The translations under genes and the position numbers were made by a program. DNA of 64,000 nucleotides from Campylobacter sp. 19-13652 (GTDB taxonomy: Bacteria; Campylobacterota; Campylobacteria; Campylobacterales; Campylobacteraceae), in contig NZ_AP024713.1 in NCBI RefSeq assembly GCF_019702925.1, positions 744,001 through 808,000 on the forward strand, given 5' to 3'. This document shows, piece by piece, positions 1 to 6,403 of this stretch. Numbering within the stretch: position 1 is the stretch's first letter; every line of letters begins with the position of its first letter. The notes beneath the pieces were generated by a model. It was not told the origin of the DNA. It worked only from the letters and a program-made list of their open reading frames with translations, and searched no databases.

Positions 1-271
1 TCTTGCATTTTGCAATTTTCTTTTTAAATTTGCCAAAAATAGGTGTAACCCCTGCTTTTTGCAGTGCTTTGGTGTAGGCTTGGTGTCTTGATAGCTTTTC
101 TTGAATATGTGTAGGGCTAGCGGTAAAATAAAAAACCTGCACCAGCTCGTCGCCGTCTTTTAAAAAACGCTCGCAAAGCTTGCGTAAGTCTAGCCATTTT
201 AGGCTATCGTCTTTTAAATCATCAATAGAGTGGTAGAGATTGTATCCGTCAATGTAGGCTATAACTCGCAT
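1..271 (-). CDS. NYN-domain (PIN-like) nuclease, 3' part missing
   Basis: The reading frame starts with ATG at 271 and runs off the left edge, leaving about 90 N-terminal residues. The start reads MRVIAYIDGYNLYHSI, the typical first strand of NYN/DUF88 proteins. Its early Asp followed by the GYN motif forms part of the metal site of this PIN-like RNase fold. Family members are usually small stand-alone RNases or nucleotide-binding proteins, and many lie on mobile elements. The next gene upstream encodes a ribbon-helix-helix protein, so the two could be functionally linked, but no such pairing is established here. The family call is firm; the substrate is unknown. Confidence 0.8.
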   Translation of the reverse strand, partial: MRVIAYIDGYNLYHSIDDLKDDSLKWLDLRKLCERFLKDGDELVQVFYFTASPTHIQEKLSRHQAYTKALQKAGVTPIFGKFKKKIAKCK

Positions 272-302
272 AAGTCCAAGCCTCCATTAAAAAGAGGCTC
301 GG

Positions 303-322
303 TTAATAGCCGTAGCTATTAA
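303..322 (-). terminator. Possible terminator hairpin
   Basis: An 8-bp perfect inverted repeat (TTAATAGC, loop CGTA, GCTATTAA) lies between two minus-strand genes. Read on the minus strand it is followed after several bases by a T run, so it could end transcription from the gene at 498-644. The spacing of the T run is not ideal. Confidence 0.3.
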
Positions 323-497
323 GTTGTGTGGGGGAATTTTAACAATACTACACTTAAAATAACTTTTATTCATTTACTTTCGCCTCTGTTTTTTAAAGCT
401 ATTATATCAAAAACACGTTAAAAGCACTTTTGCAAGCTCTTTTAAATTTATTTTTCGTATTTTTAGGAAAAATAGGACGGATTTTAAATCCGCGTGC

Positions 498-644
498 CTA
501 TTCTTTGGCTTCTCTAATAAACATAAACATAATGTATTGATTTAAACTTACGCCTGCTTCCTTCGCCTTAGCTTCTAGCTTTTCTTTGAGCTCTTGTGGT
601 ATTTTTATTTGTAGATTGTAGCTTGTATTTGTCTCTTTCTCCAT
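498..644 (-). CDS. Small ribbon-helix-helix antitoxin-like protein, 48 aa
   Basis: The frame opens with ATG at 644 behind the Shine-Dalgarno sequence AAAGGAG. The 48-residue product contains LQIKIPQELKEKLEAKAKEA followed by GVSLNQYI, the strand-helix-turn-helix pattern of the Arc/MetJ or HicB C-terminal type of DNA-binding protein. Such proteins are commonly antitoxins or plasmid and phage repressors. No obvious toxin partner is adjacent: the downstream gene is the NYN nuclease and the upstream one is an unrecognised 138-residue protein. It is an orphan antitoxin-like regulator, or one whose partner is one of these neighbours. Confidence 0.7.
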   Translation of the reverse strand: MEKETNTSYNLQIKIPQELKEKLEAKAKEAGVSLNQYIMFMFIREAKE

Positions 645-654
645 TTTAACTCCT

Positions 655-1071
655 TTAAAATTTAAAGCTCTGAATGTAGGTGCTAATGAGTGCTTGTGTG
701 GCGTTAGCCAGCAGGCTTTTAGCTCCGCTTTGGGCAGCTTGTTTTAGCAACTCGCCATTACTCTTGTGCTTTTGGTCTATGCTGGGTGGCACAGACTTTA
801 ACACACCTAAGCCCTTTAAGGTTAGACGCACATCACTAAAGCTTCCTCCCACCAGCGGTGAAGCCTTGATAAAGTCATACTCGAGTAAAAAGTCAAGCAC
901 AGCACCCACAAAAGCCAACTCATCACTGCCTTTTGGCTGGGGGTTCTTGCTGGCTAGCTCATCAGCCATAGCTTGCGTATCAAGGTCTATCTCAAAAGGG
1001 AAGGCTTCGTAAAGCCTAGCCAGTATAACGCCTGCGTAATAGTCAAATTTTTCTATGTTGCTCTGGCTCAT
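655..1071 (-). CDS. Hypothetical prophage protein, 138 aa
   Basis: The ATG at 1071 is preceded by GGAG at a good distance, and the gene is followed after 10 bases by the ribbon-helix-helix gene, so they probably share a transcript. The product has no signal peptide or membrane segment. Its N-terminal half is acidic and mostly helical (YYAGVILARLYEAFPFEID), and it has a glycine-rich central turn near residue 75. The C-terminal part contains QSGAKSLLANATQALISTYI, likely an amphipathic helix. I do not recognise the family. The overlapping plus-strand frame at 680-1012 has no ribosome site and is a shadow. Confidence 0.65.
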   Translation of the reverse strand: MSQSNIEKFDYYAGVILARLYEAFPFEIDLDTQAMADELASKNPQPKGSDELAFVGAVLDFLLEYDFIKASPLVGGSFSDVRLTLKGLGVLKSVPPSIDQKHKSNGELLKQAAQSGAKSLLANATQALISTYIQSFKF

Positions 1072-1162
1072 TTATGCTCCTTTAAACTATTTCTATTATT
1101 ATACAAAAAGCCCCTTTAAGGTAAAATGTTTTGCCGACAAATACGCCATTAAAGGAGACAGA

Positions 1163-1330
1163 ATGGATAACGAGAGTGTTGTAATTTTAGAAAAAATCTT
1201 AAAAGAGCTTCGGCAGGTAAGTGCAGTCATTACTGCTTTTGCGGAAACTACTTTAAGTGATGAAGAGTTTAACGAGTTTGAGCGTAGGTATCATAATACG
1301 CTAAGGCTCATTTCAGATGATGAGGACTGA
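1163..1330 (+). CDS. Small acidic hypothetical protein, 55 aa
   Basis: The longer open frame begins at 1055, but ATG 1163 has the Shine-Dalgarno sequence AAAGGAG six bases upstream, so the shorter 55-residue product is preferred. It is acidic and predicted helical (MDNESVVILEKILKELRQVS) and ends in SDDED. It lies between two minus-strand genes and its last 40 bases overlap the end of the convergent 70-residue gene. Function unknown. The clear ribosome site is the main support. Confidence 0.5.
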   Translation: MDNESVVILEKILKELRQVSAVITAFAETTLSDEEFNEFERRYHNTLRLISDDED

Positions 1331-1503
1331 TAGTCGTTTTCTGTCCTAAGTTGCCTGTTTGGGCTGTTTTTTGGTGTTAGTGTGATTTGCACTGATACAT
1401 CATAGCCTGTAAGGTCGGCTAGCAGGCTTCTCGCTACGTCGATAAGCTCTTTATCTGTTATGTCGTTTTCCTTGCAAAACGCCTTTAACTCTTCGCTGGT
1501 CAT
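1291..1503 (-). CDS. Hypothetical prophage protein, 70 aa
   Basis: ATG at 1503 is preceded by the same GGAGCATAA-type ribosome site used by the 138-residue gene at 1071, which suggests related expression signals. The product starts MTSEELKAFCKENDITDKEL, a short helical region, and ends in a serine-rich low-complexity tail. The tail overlaps the convergent gene at 1163-1330 by 40 bases. No family is recognised. Confidence 0.5.
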   Translation of the reverse strand: MTSEELKAFCKENDITDKELIDVARSLLADLTGYDVSVQITLTPKNSPNRQLRTENDYQSSSSEMSLSVL

Positions 1504-1603
1504 TTATGCTCCTTTAAATTTAGTTTGGTTATAATTGCTTTGTCTTGAAAAGAATTGTAAGCCTTTGGGGTTTAGACTTCTTTTCAACAAACAAAGGAAA
1601 AGA

Positions 1604-2056
1604 TTAGTCCCCTACGCTTTGCGTGTGGCTCGGATACCCAGCCTCTGAGCTGGGATATTTTATTATATCTCTTACAAGCTTATCCGCAATAGTGTTAAAA
1701 TCACTCTTTAATACAGAAATATCAGCAAATCCAATAACCCTACGAGTATCAAAAAGCCTTACCTGACTTAAAAGTGCGCTCTGTGCTTTGCCTTGTTTGT
1801 CGGTAAAGATGTGATATAAAAAGCCCTTTTTGTTTGTCTTTGAGCTTAGCGGTATGCCGATAAAGGCGTTGTTGTAAATCTTTGAAAGCACTAATACAGG
1901 TCGCCTAAAATCAGGCTTTTTACCATAGATTTCGCTACCTATATTTTTGCCTACTTTTACCCAATACACCCTGCCTAGCTTTACCATTTTTGGCTTATCT
2001 TTCTGAGTTTGCTTTTTAATCTCATTCCACTGGTTAAACTCGTTATTTTCGCTCAT
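1604..2056 (-). CDS. PemK/MazF-family toxin (mRNA interferase), no partner seen
   Basis: The 150-residue product matches the MazF/PemK fold. After about 22 variable residues comes a strand GRVYWVKVGKNIGSEIYGKK, then RRPVLVLSKIYNNAFIGIPL and a C-terminal strand with the fixed-phase GFADISVLK. Known family members cut single-stranded RNA. Normally a small antitoxin gene lies immediately upstream. Here the upstream side on the same strand is a stretch of more than 400 bases without a coding frame and rich in inverted repeats, so no protein antitoxin is visible. The start codon at 2056 lacks a strong Shine-Dalgarno sequence. Family call firm; the cognate antitoxin is unknown. Confidence 0.8.
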   Translation of the reverse strand: MSENNEFNQWNEIKKQTQKDKPKMVKLGRVYWVKVGKNIGSEIYGKKPDFRRPVLVLSKIYNNAFIGIPLSSKTNKKGFLYHIFTDKQGKAQSALLSQVRLFDTRRVIGFADISVLKSDFNTIADKLVRDIIKYPSSEAGYPSHTQSVGD

Positions 2057-2109
2057 TTGTTTGCCTTAAATTCAATAAGGCAATATTTTACCCCAAAACG
2101 TGGTTAAAC

Positions 2110-2530
2110 TAAAATATCCCACCCTAAAGCCGTCTAGGGTTAGAGCCAGCAAGGGACTGCCCCTTGCCTTTTCACCGTGGCTGCTGTCTTTTCGTTCTAA
2201 AGATAAATTTAATAGTAACTAGACGGCTTAAGGCTGAGTATATTTATTGTCCCTGCTAGCTGGCTTTACTAGCAGGCGACATTACATTTTTTTGGTCGGC
2301 GTGAAATAGCAGAAAATACGCCGTCAAGGTAAAAAACGCTAATTTAAAAACACCCTGCGTTAGGGGGTGCTGGTGCTGGCTAACAGACGCTAGGGCTAGC
2401 TTAAAGCTATTAAGTGCTTACGCACAGGCTTTCTAAACGTCGCCTTGGGTAGGCTTATGGAGTGTTAGCTCCCTTCCGATTAACCTGTATTTAACGTGCT
2501 GTCGGTCGACGCTCTGATACAATCTCGGCG
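2110..2530. ncRNA. GC-rich gene-less stretch with nested hairpins, candidate structured RNA
   Basis: No frame of useful length is open on either strand. The stretch is visibly richer in G and C than its surroundings and holds several inverted repeats: an 11-bp pair AAGCCGTCTAG (2127-2137) / CTAGACGGCTT (2219-2229) enclosing GCAAGGG / CCCCTTGC; an 8-bp pair CCTGCTAG / CTAGCAGG near 2253-2275; and CACCC / GGGTG near 2350-2370. This is the pattern of a folded RNA, on either strand. Read on the minus strand it would be the leader of the mazF-like gene. I do not recognise a known RNA family; tmRNA and RNase P signatures are absent. Confidence 0.35.
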
Positions 2531-2627
2531 ATTTACACGATATGGGTTTCCCAAGCCCTTAAAAAGTGGCGGTAGTATTTTTCTGCGCTACGGCAGGACA
2601 TCCGCCACTTGTTAAAGGTTTTGGGGC

Positions 2628-2759
2628 TTAGCTCTGTAAGCCCTCTAAAAAGGCTTTTGAAAGCTTTTTGAGTATTTGCTGTGCCTCGTCCTTGCTGTGG
2701 GTGTTTTCTCTGCACTCTAGCATTTTGCTGGCTAGGGCGTTTATATCTGCTTGGGTCAT
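2628..2759 (-). CDS. Small hypothetical protein, 43 aa
   Basis: ATG at 2759 follows a strong Shine-Dalgarno sequence (AAAGGAGAC). The 43-residue product begins MTQADINALASKMLECREN and ends in a basic, amphipathic helix. It is the first gene leftward from the operator region at 2789-2854, divergent from the membrane-protein pair at 2897, and so is likely under repressor control. A longer overlapping frame at 2533-2715 lacks a ribosome site and is a shadow. Function unknown. Confidence 0.55.
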   Translation of the reverse strand: MTQADINALASKMLECRENTHSKDEAQQILKKLSKAFLEGLQS

Positions 2760-2788
2760 TTTGTCTCCTTTGGTTTTGGTTGAGGTAA

Positions 2789-2866
2789 TTCTACAATATG
2801 TAGTATAAAATAAAACTTAAATATACTACATTTTTTAAAAAATATTGTAGTACATTTTCTGCTATA
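2789..2866. promoter_or_regulatory. Divergent promoter region with three TGTAGTA-type operator sites
   Basis: Between the divergent genes at 2759 and 2897 the motif TGTAGTA or its complement TACTACA occurs at 2799-2805, 2824-2830 and 2846-2854. A fourth, partial copy (TCTACAAT) starts at 2790. The rightward promoter probably has its -10 hexamer TATAAT at 2863-2868. The same motif recurs upstream of the prophage repressor (6442-6505), so repressor binding at both places is a reasonable inference. Confidence 0.5.
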
Positions 2867-2896
2867 ATTTCACTAATAAGTTATGAAAAGGATAAG

Positions 2897-3124
2897 ATGA
2901 GCCAACTAGACAGAGCTAAGGAGTATTTGGGATTTTTAAAATTTTGGTTAGGAGTGGCAGTAGGCTCATTTGTAGCTTTGCTTGGGTGGCTAAGCAGTAG
3001 TTACAAAACAGCTGAACCTATTTTTATTGCCGCAGCTGGAGCTGGTATGGCTCTGCTTGGGCTTTGGGTTGTTTGGCTAAATAGACGAGTAAAAGCAAAA
3101 TTAGACGAGATAGAAAAACTTTAG
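2897..3124 (+). CDS. Two-helix membrane protein, first of a conserved pair (copy A)
   Basis: The 75-residue product has a short cytoplasmic start, then two predicted membrane helices (about residues 17-33 and 41-60), and a charged C-terminal tail KAKLDEIEKL. The motif LKFWLGVAVGSFVALLGW matches, in spacing and key residues (LxxWLG...GW), the minus-strand protein at 33696-33944. Start ATG 2897 has the ribosome site AAAGGATAAG. The next gene, nine bases downstream, is a single-helix membrane peptide; the same two-gene arrangement is seen in copy B. Function unknown; the placement beside repressor-type operators suggests an accessory or immunity role. Confidence 0.7.
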   Translation: MSQLDRAKEYLGFLKFWLGVAVGSFVALLGWLSSSYKTAEPIFIAAAGAGMALLGLWVVWLNRRVKAKLDEIEKL

Positions 3125-3133
3125 GAGATTATA

Positions 3134-3232
3134 ATGACGTTTGGCGAAATAGTTATTTTACTAGGGCTTGTGGGGCTTATGTTTATTATTTATGACGGCA
3201 TTAACGCCATAAAAGACAGCAAGACAAATTAA
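3134..3232 (+). CDS. Single-helix membrane peptide, 32 aa, partner of copy A
   Basis: ATG 3134 follows TTAGGAGATT, a good ribosome site overlapping the stop of the 75-residue gene. The product starts MTFGEIVILLGLVGLMFIIY and ends with a charged tail containing KDSKTN. It is one hydrophobic helix with a short polar end, a layout shared with the 36-residue peptide at 33589-33699. It is too short for usual gene-finding cut-offs. Translational coupling with the preceding gene suggests the two products act together in the membrane. Confidence 0.65.
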   Translation: MTFGEIVILLGLVGLMFIIYDGINAIKDSKTN

Positions 3233-3249
3233 CTTTAAGGGGAACAGAC

Positions 3250-3450
3250 ATGACAATAACTTTACAAGATAGCCCAGCGAATTTTGTAAATGAGCTTAAA
3301 GCGTGGCTAGCTAGTAAGGGACAAAGGGCGGAGATAATCGAACAAGACGCCAGCTATCCTGAGCTAGACGTGGCAATAGCAGAGCTTGAAAGCGGAGAGT
3401 GTGAGGTGTTTAGTGATTTTAATGAATTTAAAAGGTCTTTAGGGGCTTAG
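3250..3450 (+). CDS. Antitoxin of a RelB/DinJ-like pair
   Basis: The 66-residue product is acidic and begins with MTITLQDSPANFVNELKAWL, a short strand followed by a helix, and ends with FSDFNEFKRSLGA. It lies directly upstream of a YafQ-type toxin, with two bases between them, in the usual antitoxin-first order. The ribosome site AAGGGGAAC precedes ATG 3250. The acidic central segment (IEQDASYPELDVAIAELESG) fits a toxin-wrapping region. Identification rests mainly on the neighbour; the exact antitoxin family is less certain. Confidence 0.75.
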   Translation: MTITLQDSPANFVNELKAWLASKGQRAEIIEQDASYPELDVAIAELESGECEVFSDFNEFKRSLGA

Positions 3451-3452
3451 AC

Positions 3453-3725
3453 TTGATTTATAAAATCAAATACTCAAAGAAATTTAAAACTTCATTTAAA
3501 AAGTTAAACATCAAATCACAAGAGCTGGTTTATGAAGTGATTTATAAGCTAGCAAACGACAAACCACTTGAAACAAAACACAAAGACCACGCATTAAGGG
3601 GCAAATATTCAGGCTTTAGAGACTGCCACGTCTTGCCTGATTTGGTGCTAATATACCGCAAAGATAAAGATGTACTAGAGCTTGCTTTAGCTAATGCGGG
3701 TAAGCATGCGGAAGTATTTAGATAG
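3453..3725 (+). CDS. YafQ-family mRNA interferase toxin
   Basis: The 90-residue protein starts at TTG 3453, immediately after the antitoxin gene. It has the RelE/ParE-superfamily pattern: basic N-terminus (MIYKIKYSKKFKTSFKKL), helical hairpin, then KHKDHALRGKYSGFRDCHVL and PDLVLIYRKDKDVLELALAN. The H-D-H-like residues in HKDHAL and the late HAEVF histidine match the catalytic set of YafQ. Family members cut mRNA in the ribosomal A site. Lys and Arg content is high, as expected for an RNA-binding toxin. The gene looks intact. Confidence 0.85.
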   Translation: MIYKIKYSKKFKTSFKKLNIKSQELVYEVIYKLANDKPLETKHKDHALRGKYSGFRDCHVLPDLVLIYRKDKDVLELALANAGKHAEVFR

Positions 3726-3753
3726 ATTAGCCTAAACAACAAAGGCAGGGGGA

Positions 3754-4140
3754 CTACAACCCCTTAATATACGCCTTTGTCCCTATGGCAATGAGTGCTG
3801 AACGCGAGATGCCTAAACTCGCTGCGGCTGCGTCAATTTCGTTTATCACGCTCTCTTTTAGGGTGATTGTTACGTTTTTGGCTTTGTCGCTCAGACTTTG
3901 CTCTAGTTTTGGCTCTGGGATATTCGTGCCATCCTCAAGCAAAGGCTCAATGGCAGCTTCAAATGCCAGCCTTAAATCATCTATGGCTTGGGCTGGAGTG
4001 TCGCCATCGCCCCAAAATGTGATTTTTGCTCTTAAAAAATCAGGCATAAATGCTGAGTATCCGCCCCCCTCGTCATCAGGTATCTTTTTAACTTCTATTG
4101 TATAAGGTAAATTTAAATAATAGCTTAAATCTTTTTTCAT
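3754..4140 (-). CDS. hicB: HicB antitoxin
   Basis: The 128-residue protein has the two-part HicB layout. A partial RNase-H-like fold comes first (YTIEVKKIPDDEGGGYSAFM, then GDGDTPAQAIDDLRLAFEAA). A C-terminal ribbon-helix-helix DNA-binding segment follows (VTITLKESVINEIDAAAASL and GISRSALIAIG). It overlies and blocks HicA and represses the hicAB promoter. It lies one base downstream of hicA, so the two are co-transcribed. The 42-bp palindrome at 4382-4423 just upstream of hicA is the likely HicB-bound operator. Confidence 0.9.
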   Translation of the reverse strand: MKKDLSYYLNLPYTIEVKKIPDDEGGGYSAFMPDFLRAKITFWGDGDTPAQAIDDLRLAFEAAIEPLLEDGTNIPEPKLEQSLSDKAKNVTITLKESVINEIDAAAASLGISRSALIAIGTKAYIKGL

Positions 4141-4141
4141 C

Positions 4142-4369
4142 TTACTCCCCTTTTATGGCTTCTAACACAAGTTTAACATAGCAAATTTTAACAGGCTTGT
4201 TGTATGGTATGGTAAGCTGGGCTCCGTTTGTGTTTTTAAAGGTATGGTGCGAGCCTTTAACGCTACGTAAATGCCAGCCGTGAGCTAAAAGCAGGCTTTT
4301 AATAGTCTCAAGGCTTGCATTTTTTGGATTATTTTTAATCTTTTCTAGTAGCTTGTCTTTTTGGCTCAC
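4142..4369 (-). CDS. hicA: HicA toxin (mRNA interferase)
   Basis: The 75-residue product carries the double-stranded-RNA-binding-like HicA fold with the diagnostic GWHLRSVKGSHHTFKN, where the first His of GSHH is the expected catalytic residue. It ends with IPYNKPVKICYVKLVLEAI. HicA cleaves mRNA and tmRNA until bound by HicB. The toxin-first order matches canonical hicAB loci. Translation starts at ATG 4369 behind AAGGGGATAG. Upstream lies a long palindrome that also covers the stop codon of the preceding frameshifted gene. Confidence 0.9.
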   Translation of the reverse strand: MSQKDKLLEKIKNNPKNASLETIKSLLLAHGWHLRSVKGSHHTFKNTNGAQLTIPYNKPVKICYVKLVLEAIKGE

Positions 4370-4381
4370 ACTATCCCCTTA

Positions 4382-4423
4382 CATTTTATAAGTGTATTAT
4401 ACTTGTAATGCACTTATAAAATG
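4382..4423. promoter_or_regulatory. 42-bp palindrome upstream of hicA, probable operator
   Basis: The arms CATTTTATAAGTG (4382-4394) and CACTTATAAAATG (4411-4423) are perfect 13-bp complements. The 16-base centre is also partly symmetrical (ATTA...TAAT). On the minus strand the centre contains TATAAT, a probable -10 box for hicA, so a protein bound here would block the promoter. The position and symmetry suit a HicB operator. It overlaps the stop codon of the gene to the right. The enclosing 48-bp sequence is repeated at 5658-5705. Confidence 0.6.
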
Positions 4424-5323
4424 CTTAGAATTTCAATAATATAAGCCTTTATAACCTTGTCGCCCTTTTTTAGAATTTTTATTTTTAATTTCACTGGCTC
4501 TTTGTTTTCAGCTTTTCTGATTAGCTTTATTCTTTCATCTGCTGATATTATATCTGAATTCAATAGTAGCTTAAAGTCTTGCAATTTAAATGGCTTGCCG
4601 TCTTTTAAAAAATCCTGATTAGCAATAAGCCCATCTACTATCTCAAAATGCTCGCTCTCGTCGTTGCTAGCCCTACTAGAGCGAAAAGTATCTGCGTGCG
4701 TTAGTGGGGTTTGGTCTTTGTATATTTCTGGGTTTATGTATGCTACTTCGTCATTTTCCAATATGGAAGTGATAGCTCTTTTGCTTGCATTTGTAGCCCT
4801 TTCTATGTCCCTGTTATCCTTTACTTGACTTAAGGCATCGATTACCGCTTTTAGCCTGGTCGTTTCTTGATTGCTTTGTATCTGGGCTATATCTTTGTCT
4901 ATCGACCTTGAATAAGAATATCCACCAGTAACGGCTGCAGCAATACAAATCAGAACAACCATACTTTGCCAACCATTCATATTCTCTACCGCCTGCCTTA
5001 AAAAATCTGTAATGTCTGCCTTTATACTTAGACACCCTTTATTGAGATGAAATTTTAGCACCTCTTGGCTTATATTAATATCAAAATGCTTGTTAATAGC
5101 CATTATAAAATCATCATAGCTTTTTTGATATTCCACTATAAGCTGAGCTATCCTAGCGTCTATTACGCTTGGGTCATAGTCTTTAAACCTGCCACCATCT
5201 AGCTTTATTTCGTAGTTTATGCCACTAATGTGTTATTTGTATATCTCTTGGATTTTGCAGCAGACTTTCTTTTAACGTTAAAAACTCTTGCAATGAGCGA
5301 ATACTAATTTTATTTTCTTGCAT
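4414..5323 (-). pseudogene. Frameshifted single-helix membrane protein gene
   Basis: A well-placed start (ATG 5323 behind AGGGAG) opens a 32-residue frame that stops with TAG at 5227. Skipping one T in CATTAG restores a frame that continues ITHSGINYEIKLDGGRFKDY and joins the 240-residue open frame ending at 4414. The whole gene would give about 300 residues: a soluble N-terminal region, a membrane helix near WQSMVVLICIAAAVTGGY, and a C-terminal cytoplasmic region. The family is not recognised. The break may be a real inactivation or a sequencing error. The 3' fragment could be translated from GTG 5136 but has no clear ribosome site. Confidence 0.75.
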
Positions 5324-5343
5324 TATAATCTCCCTAAAAAATC

Positions 5344-5661
5344 TTATTTTCGCCGTCTTTTTATGGGGCGTATAACTTGCACCACTCTAGCCATTTCTAA
5401 CTGGCTATAAACTGCTTCATCGTCAATATCAATAGTTCTAGGAAAAAACTCAGGGCTGTTATTTATAGGCTTGAAAGTGATGGTGTTATTGTTGTCTTTA
5501 TTATAAATTTTTATCGCAACCTCATTAAATAACCTATAATAGACCAAGTCGCCGTCCTCTAATTTATCAAACTTATCACATACTACCACATCTCGGTCGC
5601 AGATTTCAGGATACATACTGTCGCCAGTCGCCACTACCGCAAAAAGTCCCTCACGCCACAT
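5344..5661 (-). CDS. Stand-alone S24 (LexA/CI-type) peptidase domain, 105 aa
   Basis: The product is almost only the S24 fold. GDSMYP gives the catalytic Ser at residue 15 and EVAIKIY the catalytic Lys at about residue 51. No helix-turn-helix or linker with a cleavage site precedes it, unlike LexA or CI. It ends in a basic tail (RPIKRRRK). It is transcribed after the full repressor gene, with its own promoter-like element at 5658-5705. It might modulate repressor cleavage or act as a helper or anti-repressor; this is inference. A truncated relic is possible, but the strong start and intact dyad argue for a functional gene. Confidence 0.75.
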   Translation of the reverse strand: MWREGLFAVVATGDSMYPEICDRDVVVCDKFDKLEDGDLVYYRLFNEVAIKIYNKDNNNTITFKPINNSPEFFPRTIDIDDEAVYSQLEMARVVQVIRPIKRRRK

Positions 5662-5705
5662 TTTATCAGGGTAGTATACTTGTAATGCAATTATAATATT
5701 CTTAG
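5658..5705 (-). promoter_or_regulatory. 48-bp element repeated from the hicA promoter
   Basis: This 48-bp stretch matches 4381-4428 at 42 of 48 positions, including the shared core TATACTTGTAATGCA. On the minus strand the core reads TGCATTACAAGTATA and includes a -10-like TATACT just upstream of the S24 gene start (5661). The long perfect arms of the hicA copy are not fully kept here. A common regulator for hicAB and the S24 gene is the simplest explanation. Confidence 0.55.
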
Positions 5706-6403
5706 TTTATTCCTTGGTCGCTTAGCAAAAGTCCACTTTTTAGGCTAAGCTTGCCACAAACTTTAGCTAAAATTTCAAAGTTATCAACTTCTGGGTCAAT
5801 TATAAACTCTCCATAGCTTAAGTTCATACTAATTGTTTTTACCTTTTTACCTAAAAAAGCAAGCTTTTTTACCATCACGGTATCATCTACCCTAAAGACA
5901 TAAATTCCATCTATTGGTTGAAAGTGTCTGCCAGCGACCATTTCAACAATCACAAAATCCCCATCGTAATATTCAGGCTCCATGCTATCGCCAAAGCACC
6001 TAAAAGCCTTAATAAATTTAGGATTTGGGTAGTAAAGTTCAAGTACACTTTTGTGTATTGCTAGACGGTTTTCAACTTCAAAGTTATTATCAAATACCCC
6101 AGTGCTACCGCAACCAGCTGGCATAGAAAAAGCGTCAATATACATTATCTCATCTTTTGCCTGCTCTGCTTTTGCTATCTTATTTGGGTTATCACTAAAA
6201 AGCATATTTGCATCCTTTTCCCCACAAATGGCTAATGCGAAACTGATAAAATCAGGGCTTGGGGTGCGCTGCCCGCTCCTGTAGGCTTCGACTGTCTTTT
6301 TAGAAGTATCTACTCCGTAATCATAGCTTAGCTCAGATACTCTTGCAGAGCTAAGACCAGCTCGCTTAAACATATTTGTTAGCCTTTTTGCAAAATCGCT
6401 CAT
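5702..6403 (-). CDS. CI-like prophage repressor (HTH plus S24 peptidase)
   Basis: The 233-residue protein has an N-terminal helix-turn-helix (about residues 5-60; SKKTVEAYRSGQRTPSPDF gives the recognition region). A linker carries a likely self-cleavage site PAGCGS (Ala96-Gly97), and an S24 peptidase domain follows with Ser140 in CFGDSMEP and Lys179 or Lys180 in VMVKKL. It should hold the prophage silent and be inactivated through RecA-stimulated self-cleavage. It is divergent from the early gene at 6516, and the intervening bases carry TGTAGTA-like sites. Length and layout match Campylobacter and other phage C2/LexA-type repressors. Confidence 0.9.
   Translation of the reverse strand: MSDFAKRLTNMFKRAGLSSARVSELSYDYGVDTSKKTVEAYRSGQRTPSPDFISFALAICGEKDANMLFSDNPNKIAKAEQAKDEIMYIDAFSMPAGCGSTGVFDNNFEVENRLAIHKSVLELYYPNPKFIKAFRCFGDSMEPEYYDGDFVIVEMVAGRHFQPIDGIYVFRVDDTVMVKKLAFLGKKVKTISMNLSYGEFIIDPEVDNFEILAKVCGKLSLKSGLLLSDQGIN

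Noticed and set aside
680-1012. Plus-strand frame of 110 codons
   Set aside because: It lies wholly opposite the 138-residue minus-strand gene, which has a good ribosome site. The plus frame has none and its product is low-complexity.
2110-2530. tmRNA or RNase P RNA
   Set aside because: The conserved ends and core motifs of both RNAs are absent.
2533-2715. Minus-strand frame of 60 codons
   Set aside because: It has no ribosome site and overlaps the better-supported 43-codon gene at 2628-2759.
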